Shown: positions 43,970 to 56,124, counted from the first letter of the stretch. The stretch: DNA of 64,000 nt from Sipunculus nudus (GCA_026874595.1 CM049311.1:10819676-10883675); one strand, 5' to 3'. Notes: a model not told the origin generated them from the sequence alone. Numbers and translations: made by a program.

Positions 43970-44110
43970 AATACTAGAGTGCGAGTACTGGGTACTTTAA
44001 AAGTACTCGAGTACAAGTATGAGTACCTTGCAATTTTTCAAAAGTACTCGAGTACGAGTACCAGGTACTAAAATGTACACATGATTACTTTATAAGTACC
44101 TTTTGTTACC
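43970..44110. repeat. GTACTCGAGTAC palindrome cluster
   Basis: The 12-bp perfect palindrome GTACTCGAGTAC occurs at 44003-44014 and 44044-44055. Many degenerate gagtac/gtactc words lie around it, each preceded by a TTTNAAAA run. Possibly the terminal region of a short DNA element. Confidence 0.6.
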
Positions 44111-45231
44111 AAACTTATTTATTGATGCTATTAAGTTAAAACTCACAAAGTTACCTTTTTTTATAAATATACACCGTATGTTATCATATGATAATAACAA
44201 TGGTAACAATGATAACAATGATAATTTCAATAACGACCACATATTATTAATCATATACATTGTAGCATAAAACACATATCTGACAGACTTACCGTGTTAT
44301 TCATCATATGTAAAAAATAATGAGCATTAACAACAGTTACATCAGAGGTCTATTACAACAAGGATTGAGGCGACAGTAATACGTAATATTATTAGAATAT
44401 TACAGGATTTCAAAGTTAGTAAGAGTAATATTACTATTGATAGAAAAGAAATTTGAACCAGTAGTAGTAATAGTGGCTCAAGTTATAGAATAATAGCTAT
44501 TACTCTTCTCTTACAACCCTATAGCCTAACACATCTGATGAATGGAGTGTTTGTTTGATTAGGTTGATAGAGCACAGTAAAGGGCCCAGTGTAATGTGAT
44601 AAGTTAATGCTGGGTGCTTTCATCGTCCAGTGGGCACTGGATCGAAGTCTTTGGCTTGGGGTTTACTCCTGGATCTCTTTGTAGATCTCTTTGGGGAGTA
44701 GGCTTGGTCATTAAACTTTAGAGAAGTCCTTTGTATGCGTACACAGTATGTTGGGCTAGTTATTGTCAGCTGATATAATGTGATGCTGCAGCCTATGTTG
44801 TAATAGCTACGGGGTGTATGGTACGTCTGATAGTCACACCTTTTCATCTAAAGCAAACCTTTTGCACGTGCGTTTGTTGTGTGAACGGGGGATTTCATCC
44901 AGATTCAAGACTTTGCCCCGATTTGATTGGCTGTTAATTTGTAAAAAAATTCCAGCCATTTTAATTCAATTTAGATTTCTAATCTGGAACCTTAATACCG
45001 GAAGTAAACTAAGATAGAGGAAGACAAGTAGCCCTATCAATATTATGTTATTGAGGATGTAATAAAATACAAACATGACTTAACAAGGACTCTCTGTCAG
45101 GGATAACACACAGGCGTTTTCACTGGACCATCCAGAACTATGTCGTAATATTGAGATTTAAATCCTCATATCGGTATATCGATTACTGCCTTCAGCTACA
45201 CTGTTCAACTCTTTTCGCTCCGTAAATGGCT
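44111..45231. other. AT-rich spacer, no gene recognised
   Basis: Short ORFs only; no shared repeat. Confidence 0.45.
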
Positions 45232-45894
45232 GAACTGTTAAATTAGTTCCACAATAATGGATACGCACAATGAAACTCTTACTAACGAAAAATCGGCCTG
45301 TGTTGAAGCATTTCCGTGGTAACTTTCAATTTTTTAATAAACCTGTCTTATAAAACAGTGAAATGAATTTAGATATGAAGTCGGCTTCCAGGTTCAGCTT
45401 TGACGAAATGGTTCTTAGGGGAAATTCCCCTTGAAACCATTTTTTATCACAAACTACCCGGTGATGTAAAGACTAGGACAAGTCAGCAAGACACATTGGA
45501 ATCACTAAGTAGGTTTGCTTCTTTCAGGAGTGATCGCCGTCGGTTGACAGCGTGACGGACACGTGTTATGCAATGTTTACCAGATGGCATAACACGCGGT
45601 GCTAAAGTCTATGCCACGTGTGGAAAGGTTTTTTTTTTGTTGTGCGTGATGCTCATGTAAAGTTTTACGAGTACGCCACACTTATTATAATGATTTGTAA
45701 TAAAATTAAGTGTTACAGAATAAAGTTTTAATGTGTTTCACAATCTTTTGGGTTGTTCTTGAATGAGCAGTTGTCTCCTCTGTGCCCTATAGAATCAGAT
45801 ACTTTATTACATATCATTAGATATGATGCAACACATAATGTAAACACATAACATGATAATTACCAATAATAGGTTCTTGTGAGCTGACCGAGCA

Positions 45895-46650
45895 GAGGCA
45901 AGACCAAAGGCTGACATTCCATATATCTCATAGAATATCGGACAGAGCCAATGTCAACATTTAACAGAGGCAGTGTCAAGCTTCCATAGACTGTCAGACG
46001 GAGCCAGTACCAAGATTTCATATACTGTGGGACAGAGCCAATACCGAGATTTCATAGACTGTCGGATAGAGCCAGTGCTCAGATTTCATAGAATGTCGCA
46101 CAGAGCTAGTGCCCAGAATTCATTTACTGTCGGACAGAGCCAATACCCATATTTCATAGACTGCCTGACAAAGCCAATGTCCATATTTCACAGACTGTCA
46201 GACAGAGCCATGCCCAGATTTCATGAACTGTCGGACAGACCCATGGTCTCAATTCATAGACTGTCAGAGGTAATGCCAAAATAACATAGACAGTCGGCCA
46301 TAGCAAATGCCCCAAATTCCATAGACTGCCAGACAGGGCCAATACCGAGATTTCATGGACTGCCGAACAGAGCCAATGCCCATATTTCATAGTTTGTGGA
46401 CAGAGGATTTTCAGATTTTATAGAATGTCGGCCAGAGCAAGTGCCCAGATTTCATAGAATGTCGCACAGTAAAAAATGTGCAGATTTCATTGACTGTCGG
46501 ATAAAGCCAATGCCGATATTTCATAGACTGCGGACAGAGCCATGTCCAGATTTCATAGAATTTCGATGAGGGCAAGTGCTCAGATTTCATAGAATGTCGG
46601 ACAGAACCAATGCCCACATTTCATAGACTGTCGGATAGAGCCAATATTGA
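45895..46650. repeat. 34-35 bp minisatellite array, short copy (about 22 units)
   Basis: Same unit as 1340-3112, including the CTGTCGGACAG centre. ORFs in either strand across it are by-products. Confidence 0.9.
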
Positions 46651-46679
46651 CACCCTGGGAGAAAAGCGTACAGGGACTC

Positions 46680-46723
46680 ATAAAATATCATATATAATAT
46701 AATATAATATAATATTTATAATA

Positions 46724-46751
<28 letters not shown>
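46680..46751. repeat. (ATAAT)n/(TA)n microsatellite
   Basis: Ataat steps passing into TA steps, at the position of the CA/TA run in copy A. Confidence 0.85.
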
Positions 46752-46754
<3 letters not shown>

Positions 46755-47640
46755 AAAACGTGTCCTTTTGCGTATTGTATATATGTCTACAGCATACAAG
46801 TTTGTTTCGAGGCCAGATCGGCTAAACAAGATTCTGTCATAACATCATCATATTGTCATAACAATATAAATAAAATAAGCAATAAATACCACACTACTGC
46901 TAAATCGTTTCATTGTAAATTACCAGTAAAGATCGACTATAAATTTATTTTCTAAAACGTCCCCAAAACGGAAATATTTTTTTTTTTAATTTTCAGTACG
47001 TCTGAAGGACTTACTGTTTCATTGAGAGGATCTAAATTTTTACCTTTTTAGCATTTCGTGGCTCCTATCTCCTTAAAAACATAATATTAAACATGTGAAT
47101 ACAAACAGAAACGTATAGCTCGAATATATGTATTCATGTGCCTCGCTACTAAATAAATAGTGACTGAAGTATGGCCCAGCTCAAGGATTTGTTTACGTTC
47201 ACGTTCTGATCAGATCCTGGCTATTTATTGATCAGTGTTATTTCCACTTGAAGTACTATATATCATTAAACGTCTAGAGTGTTAATGAATAAATGTTGTG
47301 ACAGAAAGGTTAAGGTTTTTCTATGTACAGACTTACCTTCATTAGCGTTATTTATCTTCATAGGTAGGAGGATGAGTCAATGTTGGAGGGGGATGACAAC
47401 ATTGACCACCACCATCCCCCCTTTGCTAAAAAGTGGATGGGGGGATTTATACCCCTGCCCCTTATTATGGGTTCATAACTGAAAAGACATTTGAGTATGG
47501 AGGCCGGGTCCCCCGATGGGTAAAATTCTCAGCTTTGCACCAAGGAGACCCAGCCCACTTCATGTATTGACGCCACTGCTTATCTCGTTAGTTTTATCGC
47601 AGTTGATACAGGACACTTAACACTGACAATAAAACTGCAT

Positions 47641-47942
47641 TTTTTTACAAGAAAAACCCCAGCTCTATTGACACTAGAAAGATCTGGCTCGATCAAACCA
47701 AGCTAAGCTCGCGCACATTTTTACAGTGCCGGATCAAATGTTAAACCGCTCTAAACTATCGCATAAGACCACTGGTGTCAAGTTCGCTCCAAATCTCGCC
47801 TCGCCTTTGCACTCGGAAAACCGGCGCCTACACTGCACATATGAAGTAGTAGCGGTGGGTTATGATAGAAAGATTGTTTAATTCCGGCGACATGCCTTAA
47901 ATGTTGAAACCATCAAAATAAAATCTTAAGAGCTCTTCATCA
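47641..47942. other. Junction between repeat copy B and virus-like relic
   Basis: No recognised content. Moderately GC-rich relative to the flanks. Confidence 0.35.
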
Positions 47943-48880
47943 TTGATGAACAAAGTCATGCCTACAGTACTAGCTATCACTGTGCAAAAATGGAACGATA
48001 TTTTAGAAACACCAAACAATATTATATTATTCAGTATGATGAGCCAACAATTGGCCTCTCTCACCCTCTACCTGATACCACTCAATGCTCTCATATGGGA
48101 ACCTGTCAAAACAATTCTGGTAGACCTTGCCATCTTTCCGACAGATTCACTTGCAGGTCCAACTTTCGTTAATGATTTCAGAAAGAAACTTATCAACTGG
48201 GCTACAGCTTTCAACAATGCCTGGTTTAACATTCAAAATAAAAATGCTCCCCTTAATGAAACACTAATGACCTCCCTTCCACATGCCAACAGTGTTGTCG
48301 TGAACAATTTTGAAAATACCTGCTCACACCTTCAAAGATGCCAGATCTGATTGGTTACATCTTGTGAAACATGCGAAAATAACAGAAATTGTAAAATTAA
48401 TATTTTAAATAAAGTTGTACATGTTTAATTTCTATACAATTTATAACAATAAAAAGAAAACAGTAAATAAAAAAAGAATAAATGTTCAGTATAACAGGTG
48501 TTTAAAAATTAAATACTACATGTCGAAAAAACAAGCTGTGTGTATGTTGTATATGTTGCGTGTTCAAAACACGCGGCATTTCTGCTCACTCTGAACATCT
48601 GGCGCCCGGCTTTACAGCCCTATAAGCTAACCCATAGACAGAGCGATAAGCGATTTCGCATGAAACCCCTTAGTCCCTACCCGCAAAATCCATGACAGAG
48701 CTTGGCTCCCCTGTCTGATCCGGACCTTGCCTTCTGATAAACCAATTATCTCCCCGCGCTTGAGCTTGAATTCTGAAAATCCGATTGAATCCCCTGGCCA
48801 GACACGGCTCTAGGCTAGGAAAATAGGGTCAAAACTCGCCGAACAGGAGATTTATGTTCTGTTCAGTACCCCGTACCTAA
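47940..48880. repeat. Virus-like relic segment, copy 2
   Basis: Homologous to 32080-33560 with a roughly 670-bp internal deletion. The right end (gttctgttcagtaccccgta) coincides with the right end of copy 1, which suggests a shared element boundary. Confidence 0.7.
47943..48350 (+). pseudogene. Unrecognised protein fragment, paralogue of 32.2-32.5 kb
   Basis: Open for 135 codons, with segments MPTVLAITVQKWNDILETPN, VKTILVDLAIFPTDSLAGPT, RKKLINWATAFNNAWFNIQN. The corresponding text in the 32 kb copy is similar (LVDLALFSEDLL; KRKLINCETAFNNFWFNSQN) and differs mostly by substitutions that keep the frame. This argues that the frame was once translated. No domain is recognised; probably a gene of the virus-like element. 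Confidence 0.45.
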
Positions 48881-49009
48881 CCTTTTCTGCGGGTATGCAG
48901 TCGTTCCTCCGCGGTCACACAGCGCTCTATGTTTTGCAACAGTCACCTGACGAGCCGACGAGGCGAAACCGACGGTCGTGACCCAGATTCATCACATAAC
49001 TTAAGATAT

Positions 49010-49015
49010 ATAAAT

Positions 49016-49096
<81 letters not shown>
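49010..49096. repeat. (TA)n microsatellite with TAAA interruptions
   Basis: TA run with regular ataaat interruptions at the left. Confidence 0.95.
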
Positions 49097-49100
<4 letters not shown>

Positions 49101-49289
49101 GTTACTAGTTATTTACTAACAAGGAAACTTATTACCGTTTATAATAAAAAAAATTAAAATATGACAATTAGACTAGTTATTACACTGACCACAATTATAG
49201 CTAGATTAATCTAGTTTAAAAGAAAACAATAATATATTAAAAGAAGATGAGGGAGGACTCATTGACTGTCACTGGATTGTGCTTTATCT

Positions 49290-49600
49290 GACGCGTTCGC
49301 TTCATCTCAGAGGTAAAACACAAGACTCAACGCCGGAAGATCGTGAGTTCCAATCTAAGCCGGAGCGATGAGACGTTATTCCGTCGGCCCCTGCTAAGGG
49401 TGAGCGCTCTATACAGGGTAAATGGGAAGGCCGTGCCTTACGGCTGTGTTTCACTCATAAACGAGTGCATCATTCATGGGCTCCCGGTTACCTCCAACAA
49501 AAACACATTCACGCCAGTTCCTTTTGCACACGATATTCAACTGGTTCAAGCCCTGATCCAGGCATCCAGCGCGAGCAAAACCCACCTAAAATTGTCAGTG
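49290..49600 (+). mobile_element. Second SINE-like element with tRNA-like head
   Basis: Head cgccggaagatcgtgagttc matches 36680-36699. Weak A box (TCTCAGAGG) and B box (GTTCCAATC) at tRNA-like spacing; the body differs from the first element. The 86-codon ORF across it is incidental. Confidence 0.35.
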
Positions 49601-50727
49601 TAGTATACACCGCTGCAAAGCTAAATCGTTTGACACAGATCTAGCGTGTTTTGGATCTTAAGCGAACTAACGTTTGTGTGTGAAAGGGTCTGATAATATT
49701 TTTTTTTATTCTTCATTTTTTAAATGCACAAGCTTCTTTGTACAAGGAACCTATACTGCGACTTTTAGTCTGCATATTTCACATTTTTGCTTAGTTTAAA
49801 TATTTACCAAATTTTTCGGTGAATAGGGGTAAACCTGTGTTTCATTTGGCATTTATATGATAAAAGTTTTTCTAAGTGAATGATTTGAACAATAAAATAT
49901 AGAAGGCAGTCAGTGACCTCATGGACCTCCTCAAAGGCTCTGAATCACCAGATCCGGAATATTACCAGGGCCATGTGTAAAGTTTTCGTGGTCATTGCGT
50001 AAGCGAGGAAATATATAAACCTGAGTTAAAGAAACAAGTGTCATGGTTCACCAATATCATGGTTGTATCACAGGTCGGATTAAACACAGCTCCTGATATA
50101 AATGAATATGGATGGTTTCGTCCTCCGCTGGGACAAAGAAATTGTCGTATCTCGCATTGATTAAGAATCTTTGAAATATTATGAGGATCCAGATATCTCC
50201 GAACTTAAATGTTGGTTCCTTGCCCTTACTCTCCACAACATATCATCAGAACCCATCATAGGATTTTAAGTAAAGTATGTTAACGTATACCAGTCATCTA
50301 GCCTACCTGCCAAAGGCAACAAAAGGATCATACCCCAGGTGAAGATATAATTAATCAAAGCAGAATCGGAAGGCCATGTTTTCTGAATACTTTACAAACA
50401 TATTGAAAATGATACAGGTATGTTGCTCTGTGCTAATGATTGAAAAGTCAGTTGATATGAAAATCCAGTGTCTCTTAGTAGAAGGGTAAAGACAGACCAA
50501 TATTGAAATGTATTACTTATCCAGCCCCCTTTTATTAGAAATCATAACAATACATGATGTCAAACTCACTACATATCAGAGGTATATATCGCCGTAACCC
50601 GACTACAGTGGCCTGTGGGCTCCAGGTTAGGCTAGGATAAGTGTTATGTCATAAACACCTGTCAAAAGCCTGTCCTCTATATAGGTTAGTCCATGGCATC
50701 GGTTTATTGACAGATCAGACTGCATAT
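49601..50727. other. Spacer, no gene recognised
   Basis: Short frames with protein-like text (for example SLKYYEDPDISELKCWFLAL near 50170-50260) are isolated and unassigned. Confidence 0.35.
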
Positions 50728-51420
50728 TGTTACGGAACCTAATATAAACAGATCAGGTATGCGTGACGAACACAAATTCTGTAATGGGGATGTACAAAAG
50801 TCAAATTCTGTAATACTAGGCAGCGTGAAATGTCTAGGGGAATGAATAAAGAAGTCAGTGTTTTTTTGTTAAAAAATTACTATAATTTATTCTTAAAACA
50901 ACCCTAACATTACAACACACTAAATCAATACAATTACACAGTAAAACAGCGGTATAACAACAAATCAATACAATCACAAAGAAAAATAAAAAAATGTGCA
51001 CAGTACCTGGATACCATCACCGTCACAACGAAAAGTTCTTTAAATGTATACCCTCTGAGAATGACAGTCCAGTGTAAAGCTCTTGTAACAATCCAGAGAG
51101 TATACTGTAGTCCAAAAGAAAAGCTATAATTGCCGCACACGTCGGATAAGGTCCCATAAACCAACACACGCTTCCGCGTTCGCTGGAAATCTTCTCTGCT
51201 CTCTGCTCTCTGCTCCAAAACACAGCCCCTTTATATACTCTTACATAAACACGCGCCACAGGAATCATCCAGAAGAACATCGCTACGTGTCTCCACACAC
51301 CATGGTGTACACGTGACTCATGACCAGGCGAGAAAGCCCCTAGCCAGCACGACAACGAGAATTCAACCAGTACGGATTAAACAAAGAATGCAACAAACGG
51401 CCCGCGAGGGTGTCACAACA
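50728..51420 (-). mobile_element. Probable solo LTR
   Basis: On the minus strand it starts TGTTGTGACACC and ends CCGTAACA (short inverted TGTT/AACA ends). A TATA box TATATAAAG lies about 180 bp in (about 51229-51237). A GAGCA-rich direct repeat follows, and an AATAAA signal (50886-50891) about 340 bp further on. This is the U3-R-U5 order of an LTR. No coding region or matching second LTR was seen, and the 5-bp flanks (catat/cgagt) do not match, so the boundaries may be imprecise. Confidence 0.45.
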
Positions 51421-51506
51421 CGAGTTATGCCCCTGTCACACAATAAAAAGAGCACCTGTAACAATATAAAGAATCCTGGCCCAGGTAATATGATATGTTC
51501 TTTGTC

Positions 51507-51509
<3 letters not shown>

Positions 51510-51565
<56 letters not shown>

Positions 51566-51576
51566 TATTTATATGG
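51510..51576. repeat. (TA)n microsatellite
   Basis: TA run with one AAAT interruption. Confidence 0.95.
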
Positions 51577-52637
51577 TTTTAATTCCCAGAAACCGGCCAG
51601 CACTTTTGCCCCTGAGGAATGAGAAAGTTAACTTGGATGTTAGAGTGGGGGAATGTGTCATTTTGAACTTTGCACTAAAATTTTCGCAGAGAAGTTTTTG
51701 TCTGTTTGATATTGCCTATGGTTACCAGTCGTCCTTCATGTAACGTTTCAACAACACCGAACATCTTCTGTTGTTCTTACAGAATTTTCAGATTATATGA
51801 CTGACAACCAATTCGTGCTTGGCACAAGTAATGGAGGCGATTGCCACAGAGATCGGAGTTACACCTTAGTTGAACATTTACACTTCTCCTTTTGTGTTAA
51901 TCCCTGAAACGTACCTTATGTTAAGAATACCCGCTATTTAAAGCGATATCGATGAAAAGTGAATGGTCCTTGCAGTGCAGTTTTCCGTATAACGGGCGTC
52001 ACAACCCAAGCATGCCCTATCCTATATAAATACCTTCTGCGTCGGGTGTTCACGATTAAACAACGGCTGTTTCGTTTTCACTCTCAATTGTGACCGGGCC
52101 AGTTGTTTACAGATTTACGACTCTAGTTTTCTGTGCACAGCAATAAAACATCCAATTTCATAAGTCTGAAAACATAGGTTTTTTCCCCTGTCTTGAAGTC
52201 TTCAGTTTCATTTGAATAATCGTACATGTGCTTATAGAAAGGAAGGTATGTTCATTAGAGACGTCACTTGTAATTTTAGGGATAAGTTGCTTGTCCGACA
52301 CATCATAATCAGACAGCACGTTTATTGTCGAATCAAAGAAGGAAAAAAATTAAGGATAAGGTATAAAGAATATAGACGTGCAATGGTGATAAGGTCATCA
52401 ACATCAAATGCATTCTAAATATACGGTCGGCTAAAACAATTATTACATAAACTGTACTCGCATTGCTTGCATATCATCTTTGTGATTTACATTCATAAGC
52501 AACTCATGTTTACTCAAAATAAACGTTATTTAAACTTGTTGCAACGCCCACCTCTAGATGGCGCGACCATGCAATCTAGGCAAGATCGATCCACGCCTGA
52601 AAACTTGGACCACTGACCTCACCATTGAGCTTTGCTG

Positions 52638-52638
<1 letters not shown>
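51577..52638. other. Spacer, no gene recognised
   Basis: Only short frames; contains the CTCF-like motif listed separately. Confidence 0.45.
52551..52564 (+). promoter_or_regulatory. CTCF-like motif, one mismatch
   Basis: CCTCTAGATGGCGC fits the core CCASYAGRKGGCR except at the third position. See the perfect opposite-strand match at 58713-58728. Confidence 0.3.

Positions 52639-52713
<75 letters not shown>
52639..52713. repeat. (TA)n microsatellite
   Basis: Pure TA run. Confidence 0.95.
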
Positions 52714-52714
<1 letters not shown>

Positions 52715-52788
52715 GCTTTGCCTATCTGTATATTATAGTCGGCTTTAAACTGTAGTATGTAAACACTCAGTCTATCTAAGTATTGAGA

Positions 52789-52792
<4 letters not shown>

Positions 52793-52862
<70 letters not shown>
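52793..52862. repeat. (TA)n microsatellite
   Basis: Pure TA run, 80 bp after the previous one. Confidence 0.95.
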
Positions 52863-52864
<2 letters not shown>

Positions 52865-54459
52865 ATGTAAGGCTAAAAAGTATCATTCTGTTACCCGTAT
52901 AAGGAAGAACTGCTAGCCGGGGGATAAAGGTCCCCTATCTGAACCCGCGCCAAAACTTCAAATTAAAAAATAGCGTAATATCCTTACATATAAGAAATAC
53001 GCCCGAATATTTGAAAATTAAAGACGCGGATTCCTTAACTCCAAACCGTAATCTCCTAAATGGTTACCTCCTGTTATATAAAACTTGCATGAAGACATCT
53101 ACAGCACATGGGCAGATGAGGGTTTATATAACCGCATCTGATGCTTACTTGACTATTTAATTTATTCATGAACTAATAGTACATCACTGATCCCAACTTG
53201 AAATCATGCGATTAATACTTTGATCCTAACAAACGTCATTAACCCCGATAAAACATGAAACCCAATCCGCCATTGCCAAAGTTCTCGCAAATACATGTGT
53301 ACACCCAGTTAATCTCTGTATGCGAAGATCAGACGATGCACTTGAACAGTAAACATCCGACACTAACGGTACGGTGTACAATTAATATTTACATCTCCAG
53401 CACAGTGGAAAGTGGCATTCACGCCCCAAAGATGCCATATTAACCTGATTATTGATAACCTCAATATGAAAACATATAACTAGAATGCGATTATTATACA
53501 GATCATTTTACCCTCTGCTTTGCCTGCTCAGAATGCTTTATATCTTGACATGCCAAGGGGCATGAAACCCCAATGGTGGCACAGTCAATAAACTTATGTA
53601 AACAGCCGCCCCGTTTCTCTTACACTGAGAGGTAAACTCCAATGGTTCACAATGGCTGCCCTTTACCCAATATGTTTGCTTGAAGTTTACTTGCACTCAC
53701 TTTCAATAAATATTAGGAATCTTCCAGAGTCGATCACTTTGGAGTTGACATGTTTAGCTTCTGAAGATCTCTTACCCTATCGTCAGGCCATACTTACCGT
53801 TACTAGCTACTGTACTCCGTTTGACTGTGGTCTGCGTACCATGAGCAGACGACATTTACGATATAAGTGACGACGTGCATGCAACAGTCGTAAACGGTCA
53901 TCTGTCATTATAGAGGTTAATATATTGTTCCGTATGAAGACTTATCAGGTATATAAAGATTGTTATAAAGAGAAAGTTCCTTTATTTGTGTGACGACACA
54001 GTGTACCGTGGAAAGAGATATAACTAAAGAGCTTCGGATTACATATACAAGGCGTTGTGCTCATTGTGGTGTTGTGTACGGACAAAACTGGAATACCAAA
54101 TGGGACGAAATTACTAGTCACAGTAAACAAGATCTCTGAAACAAGAAGCTTATTAGGAGTATATATACTTTATTTTTAAAAAAATTGTATAGAAAATATG
54201 TGGCCATAAAGATGTGAAATGAAAGGGAAATACATATATAGGATATAAACAACGTGAAATTTGTGCATGGAGGTACATATATTTTGACAGTCATATCACA
54301 TTTTAAAAAGTTCCATCTATATTTTGTGGATTTACATAGGCTTAACTGATAGAAAGACAATATGGATGTGGAATAACCTCACAATTAAGATGATTAAATG
54401 CATGTTTCAAATATTATGATATACAAGTGAATTTTAGTATAGAGGAATTATTCGTCATC
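52863..54459. other. Upstream region of the 554-residue gene
   Basis: No other gene recognised. A possible splice acceptor (ttttag) lies at 54432-54437, so the ORF below may be the last or only coding exon. Confidence 0.35.
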
Positions 54460-56124
54460 ATGGGCAGCGCGTCCAGCACTGACTACAATAGACGGTGGTC
54501 ACGTGATGAAACTGAATACACGGATTATGATCCTGAGGATTATGACCATCGTCCAGATTATGACCGTCGTCATGGAAACAGTCGTGAGACCACAGGCGTA
54601 TCCCTTGGACACCAAATTGCCGCCAGAGCACGTCACATGAATGTAAATAAAAAACGTAATCAGATTCAAAAGCCTACCCCTAAACTTTACGACGTAGTCC
54701 GCCAAGTGCAGCAACAAAGGAAGGAAGAATTAAAATTAAAAAGGTTGCCCACCAGGTTAGAGAATATGATTGAGAATATGAAAAAGAAGCGACCTCAGGT
54801 TAGGAAGGTTCCTCTGAAAACGGATACTTATAGGCGTGTTGTCGAAATGGACAGACAGCAAAAGGAGGAACTGCGTATGACAACCGCCGCACAACGAATG
54901 AGGATTATACAAAGTAGAATTGAAAGTCGGCCGTACCCCGGAGGAGATCATTCACGGTTAGTATCACTACCGGAAGTACCGGAAGAAGAAGAAGACATTT
55001 CTGTGACGTCACATGGGTACGCTAACGGGCACATGGCTTACAATGATGGTTACGCAAGGGCAGAGACGATCTATGAACCATCTGGAAAAGTGACACGTGG
55101 TACAGACCCCGTGGTACAAAATGAACCAACAGCGTTCAATAGACATGCAAACACTACCAGTAGAAACACAAATAATTTGTGGCGTGCAACCTTGGTGTCT
55201 CCAAGAAAGACCGTGGAAAGAGCGCATGCGCATAGCCCTCTTCATCATCCGGGATATGGTTATGTCATGCATAGCTCACCTGTAACTTCACGCGGAAGTT
55301 CACCGATACGGGGATACTCTGAGCACGCGTATGAGGTCAAAGGCCATCCCAATAACTCGTTGACGTCTCCGAGGAGGATCGTTGACAGGACGCATGCGCA
55401 CAGCCCACTTCACCATCCGGGTTATGGTAACGTTATGCACAGCTCACCTGAGGCTTCCCGCGGAAGTTCACCGAATCGAGGTTATCATACGCATGCGCAT
55501 GAGGTTAACAGTCATCCGAGTAGTGACAGGCCAACATATGAACACGCACCAATAGTAGATACCAACTACAATGGGATAGGGGATGAGTCACATGGTGCTT
55601 CCGCGTCTTATTTTCGCCCGGCCCATCTTGATGGAACGGAAACACGGGCGAGGCAACGTTGGGCCAGGATGAAACCAATTGGTGAGACAGATAAAGATAG
55701 ATTCAAGAGAAATGTGTACGAGACCGGAGCGTCTAACTATTTAGCTAGACGGGAAGATGAACTCCGTACCGGCAAGGTCGCAGAGACTAACACCGAGATC
55801 GGTAGCGTTTCGGGAGACAGTTCCCTATCGAATAATGTTCAACCTGTAAATCTAGGGACCTCTCAGTATGAACCATCTGCGGTTCTTTATTCAAAAACGA
55901 GGGCCCGAAGAGGAAATACTACCTCTCGCGGAGGTCAAATTATAACCTCTAGGGGAGGGGATTCCCCCCGCCGGGCGGATATAACGTCTCGAACAGCAGA
56001 TAGAAACTACCAGTCATTATTTCACGGAGGAAAAGCAAGTTCTGACGATGACTTTGGACATAACGTGTCCGTGAGTACAATTCCTAAAGGTACAGCACGT
56101 ACAGGTACCGCCGGTACCGCCTGA
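54460..56124 (+). CDS. Unrecognised 554-residue, probably N-myristoylated, disordered repeat protein
   Basis: The frame is open from a GTG at 54427, but the first ATG (54460) gives MGSASSTDYN, a good N-myristoylation context (Gly2, Ser6). Residues 14-42 are Asp/Tyr/Arg-rich. Residues 64-155 are highly basic and helical (LYDVVRQVQQQRKEELKLKR; VVEMDRQQKEELRM), a likely coiled coil or nucleic-acid/lipid-binding helix. PEVPEEEEDI is at 171-180. Two tandem 56-residue repeats occupy 247-302 and 303-358, each with HAHSPLHHPGYG, VMHSSP and SRGSSP. The C-terminal third contains RARQRWARMKP, three TSRGG/TSR motifs and ends GTARTGTAGTA. No enzymatic domain or membrane span is seen. A membrane-tethered scaffold is the best guess. 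It is the only long undamaged frame in the window. An AATAAA lies at 56620-56625. Confidence 0.7.
   Translation: MGSASSTDYNRRWSRDETEYTDYDPEDYDHRPDYDRRHGNSRETTGVSLGHQIAARARHMNVNKKRNQIQKPTPKLYDVVRQVQQQRKEELKLKRLPTRLENMIENMKKKRPQVRKVPLKTDTYRRVVEMDRQQKEELRMTTAAQRMRIIQSRIESRPYPGGDHSRLVSLPEVPEEEEDISVTSHGYANGHMAYNDGYARAETIYEPSGKVTRGTDPVVQNEPTAFNRHANTTSRNTNNLWRATLVSPRKTVERAHAHSPLHHPGYGYVMHSSPVTSRGSSPIRGYSEHAYEVKGHPNNSLTSPRRIVDRTHAHSPLHHPGYGNVMHSSPEASRGSSPNRGYHTHAHEVNSHPSSDRPTYEHAPIVDTNYNGIGDESHGASASYFRPAHLDGTETRARQRWARMKPIGETDKDRFKRNVYETGASNYLARREDELRTGKVAETNTEIGSVSGDSSLSNNVQPVNLGTSQYEPSAVLYSKTRARRGNTTSRGGQIITSRGGDSPRRADITSRTADRNYQSLFHGGKASSDDDFGHNVSVSTIPKGTARTGTAGTA
55198..55533 (+). repeat. 168-bp in-frame tandem duplication inside the CDS
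   Basis: 55198-55365 and 55366-55533 encode the two 56-residue repeats. The copies differ by scattered substitutions but no indels, consistent with selection for the reading frame. Confidence 0.85.

Larger units (their letters stand above)
45232..47640. repeat. Long interspersed repeat, copy B
   Basis: Same order and orientation as 585-4251: left flank, minisatellite (about 22 units), array end (gacaccctgggaga), AT-rich run, right flank ending ttagttttatcgcagttgat and following bases. It lacks about 200 bp present in copy A near 3803-4000. Confidence 0.75.

Noticed and set aside
45973-46617. ORFs on both strands across the second minisatellite
   Set aside because: Same tandem-repeat by-product; no protein-like composition apart from the repeat.
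49343-49603. 86-codon ORF
   Set aside because: Overlaps the tRNA-like head and body of a SINE; no domain.
55009-55285. Minus- and plus-strand ORFs inside the 554-residue gene
   Set aside because: Overlap a much longer frame with coherent domains and in-frame repeats.
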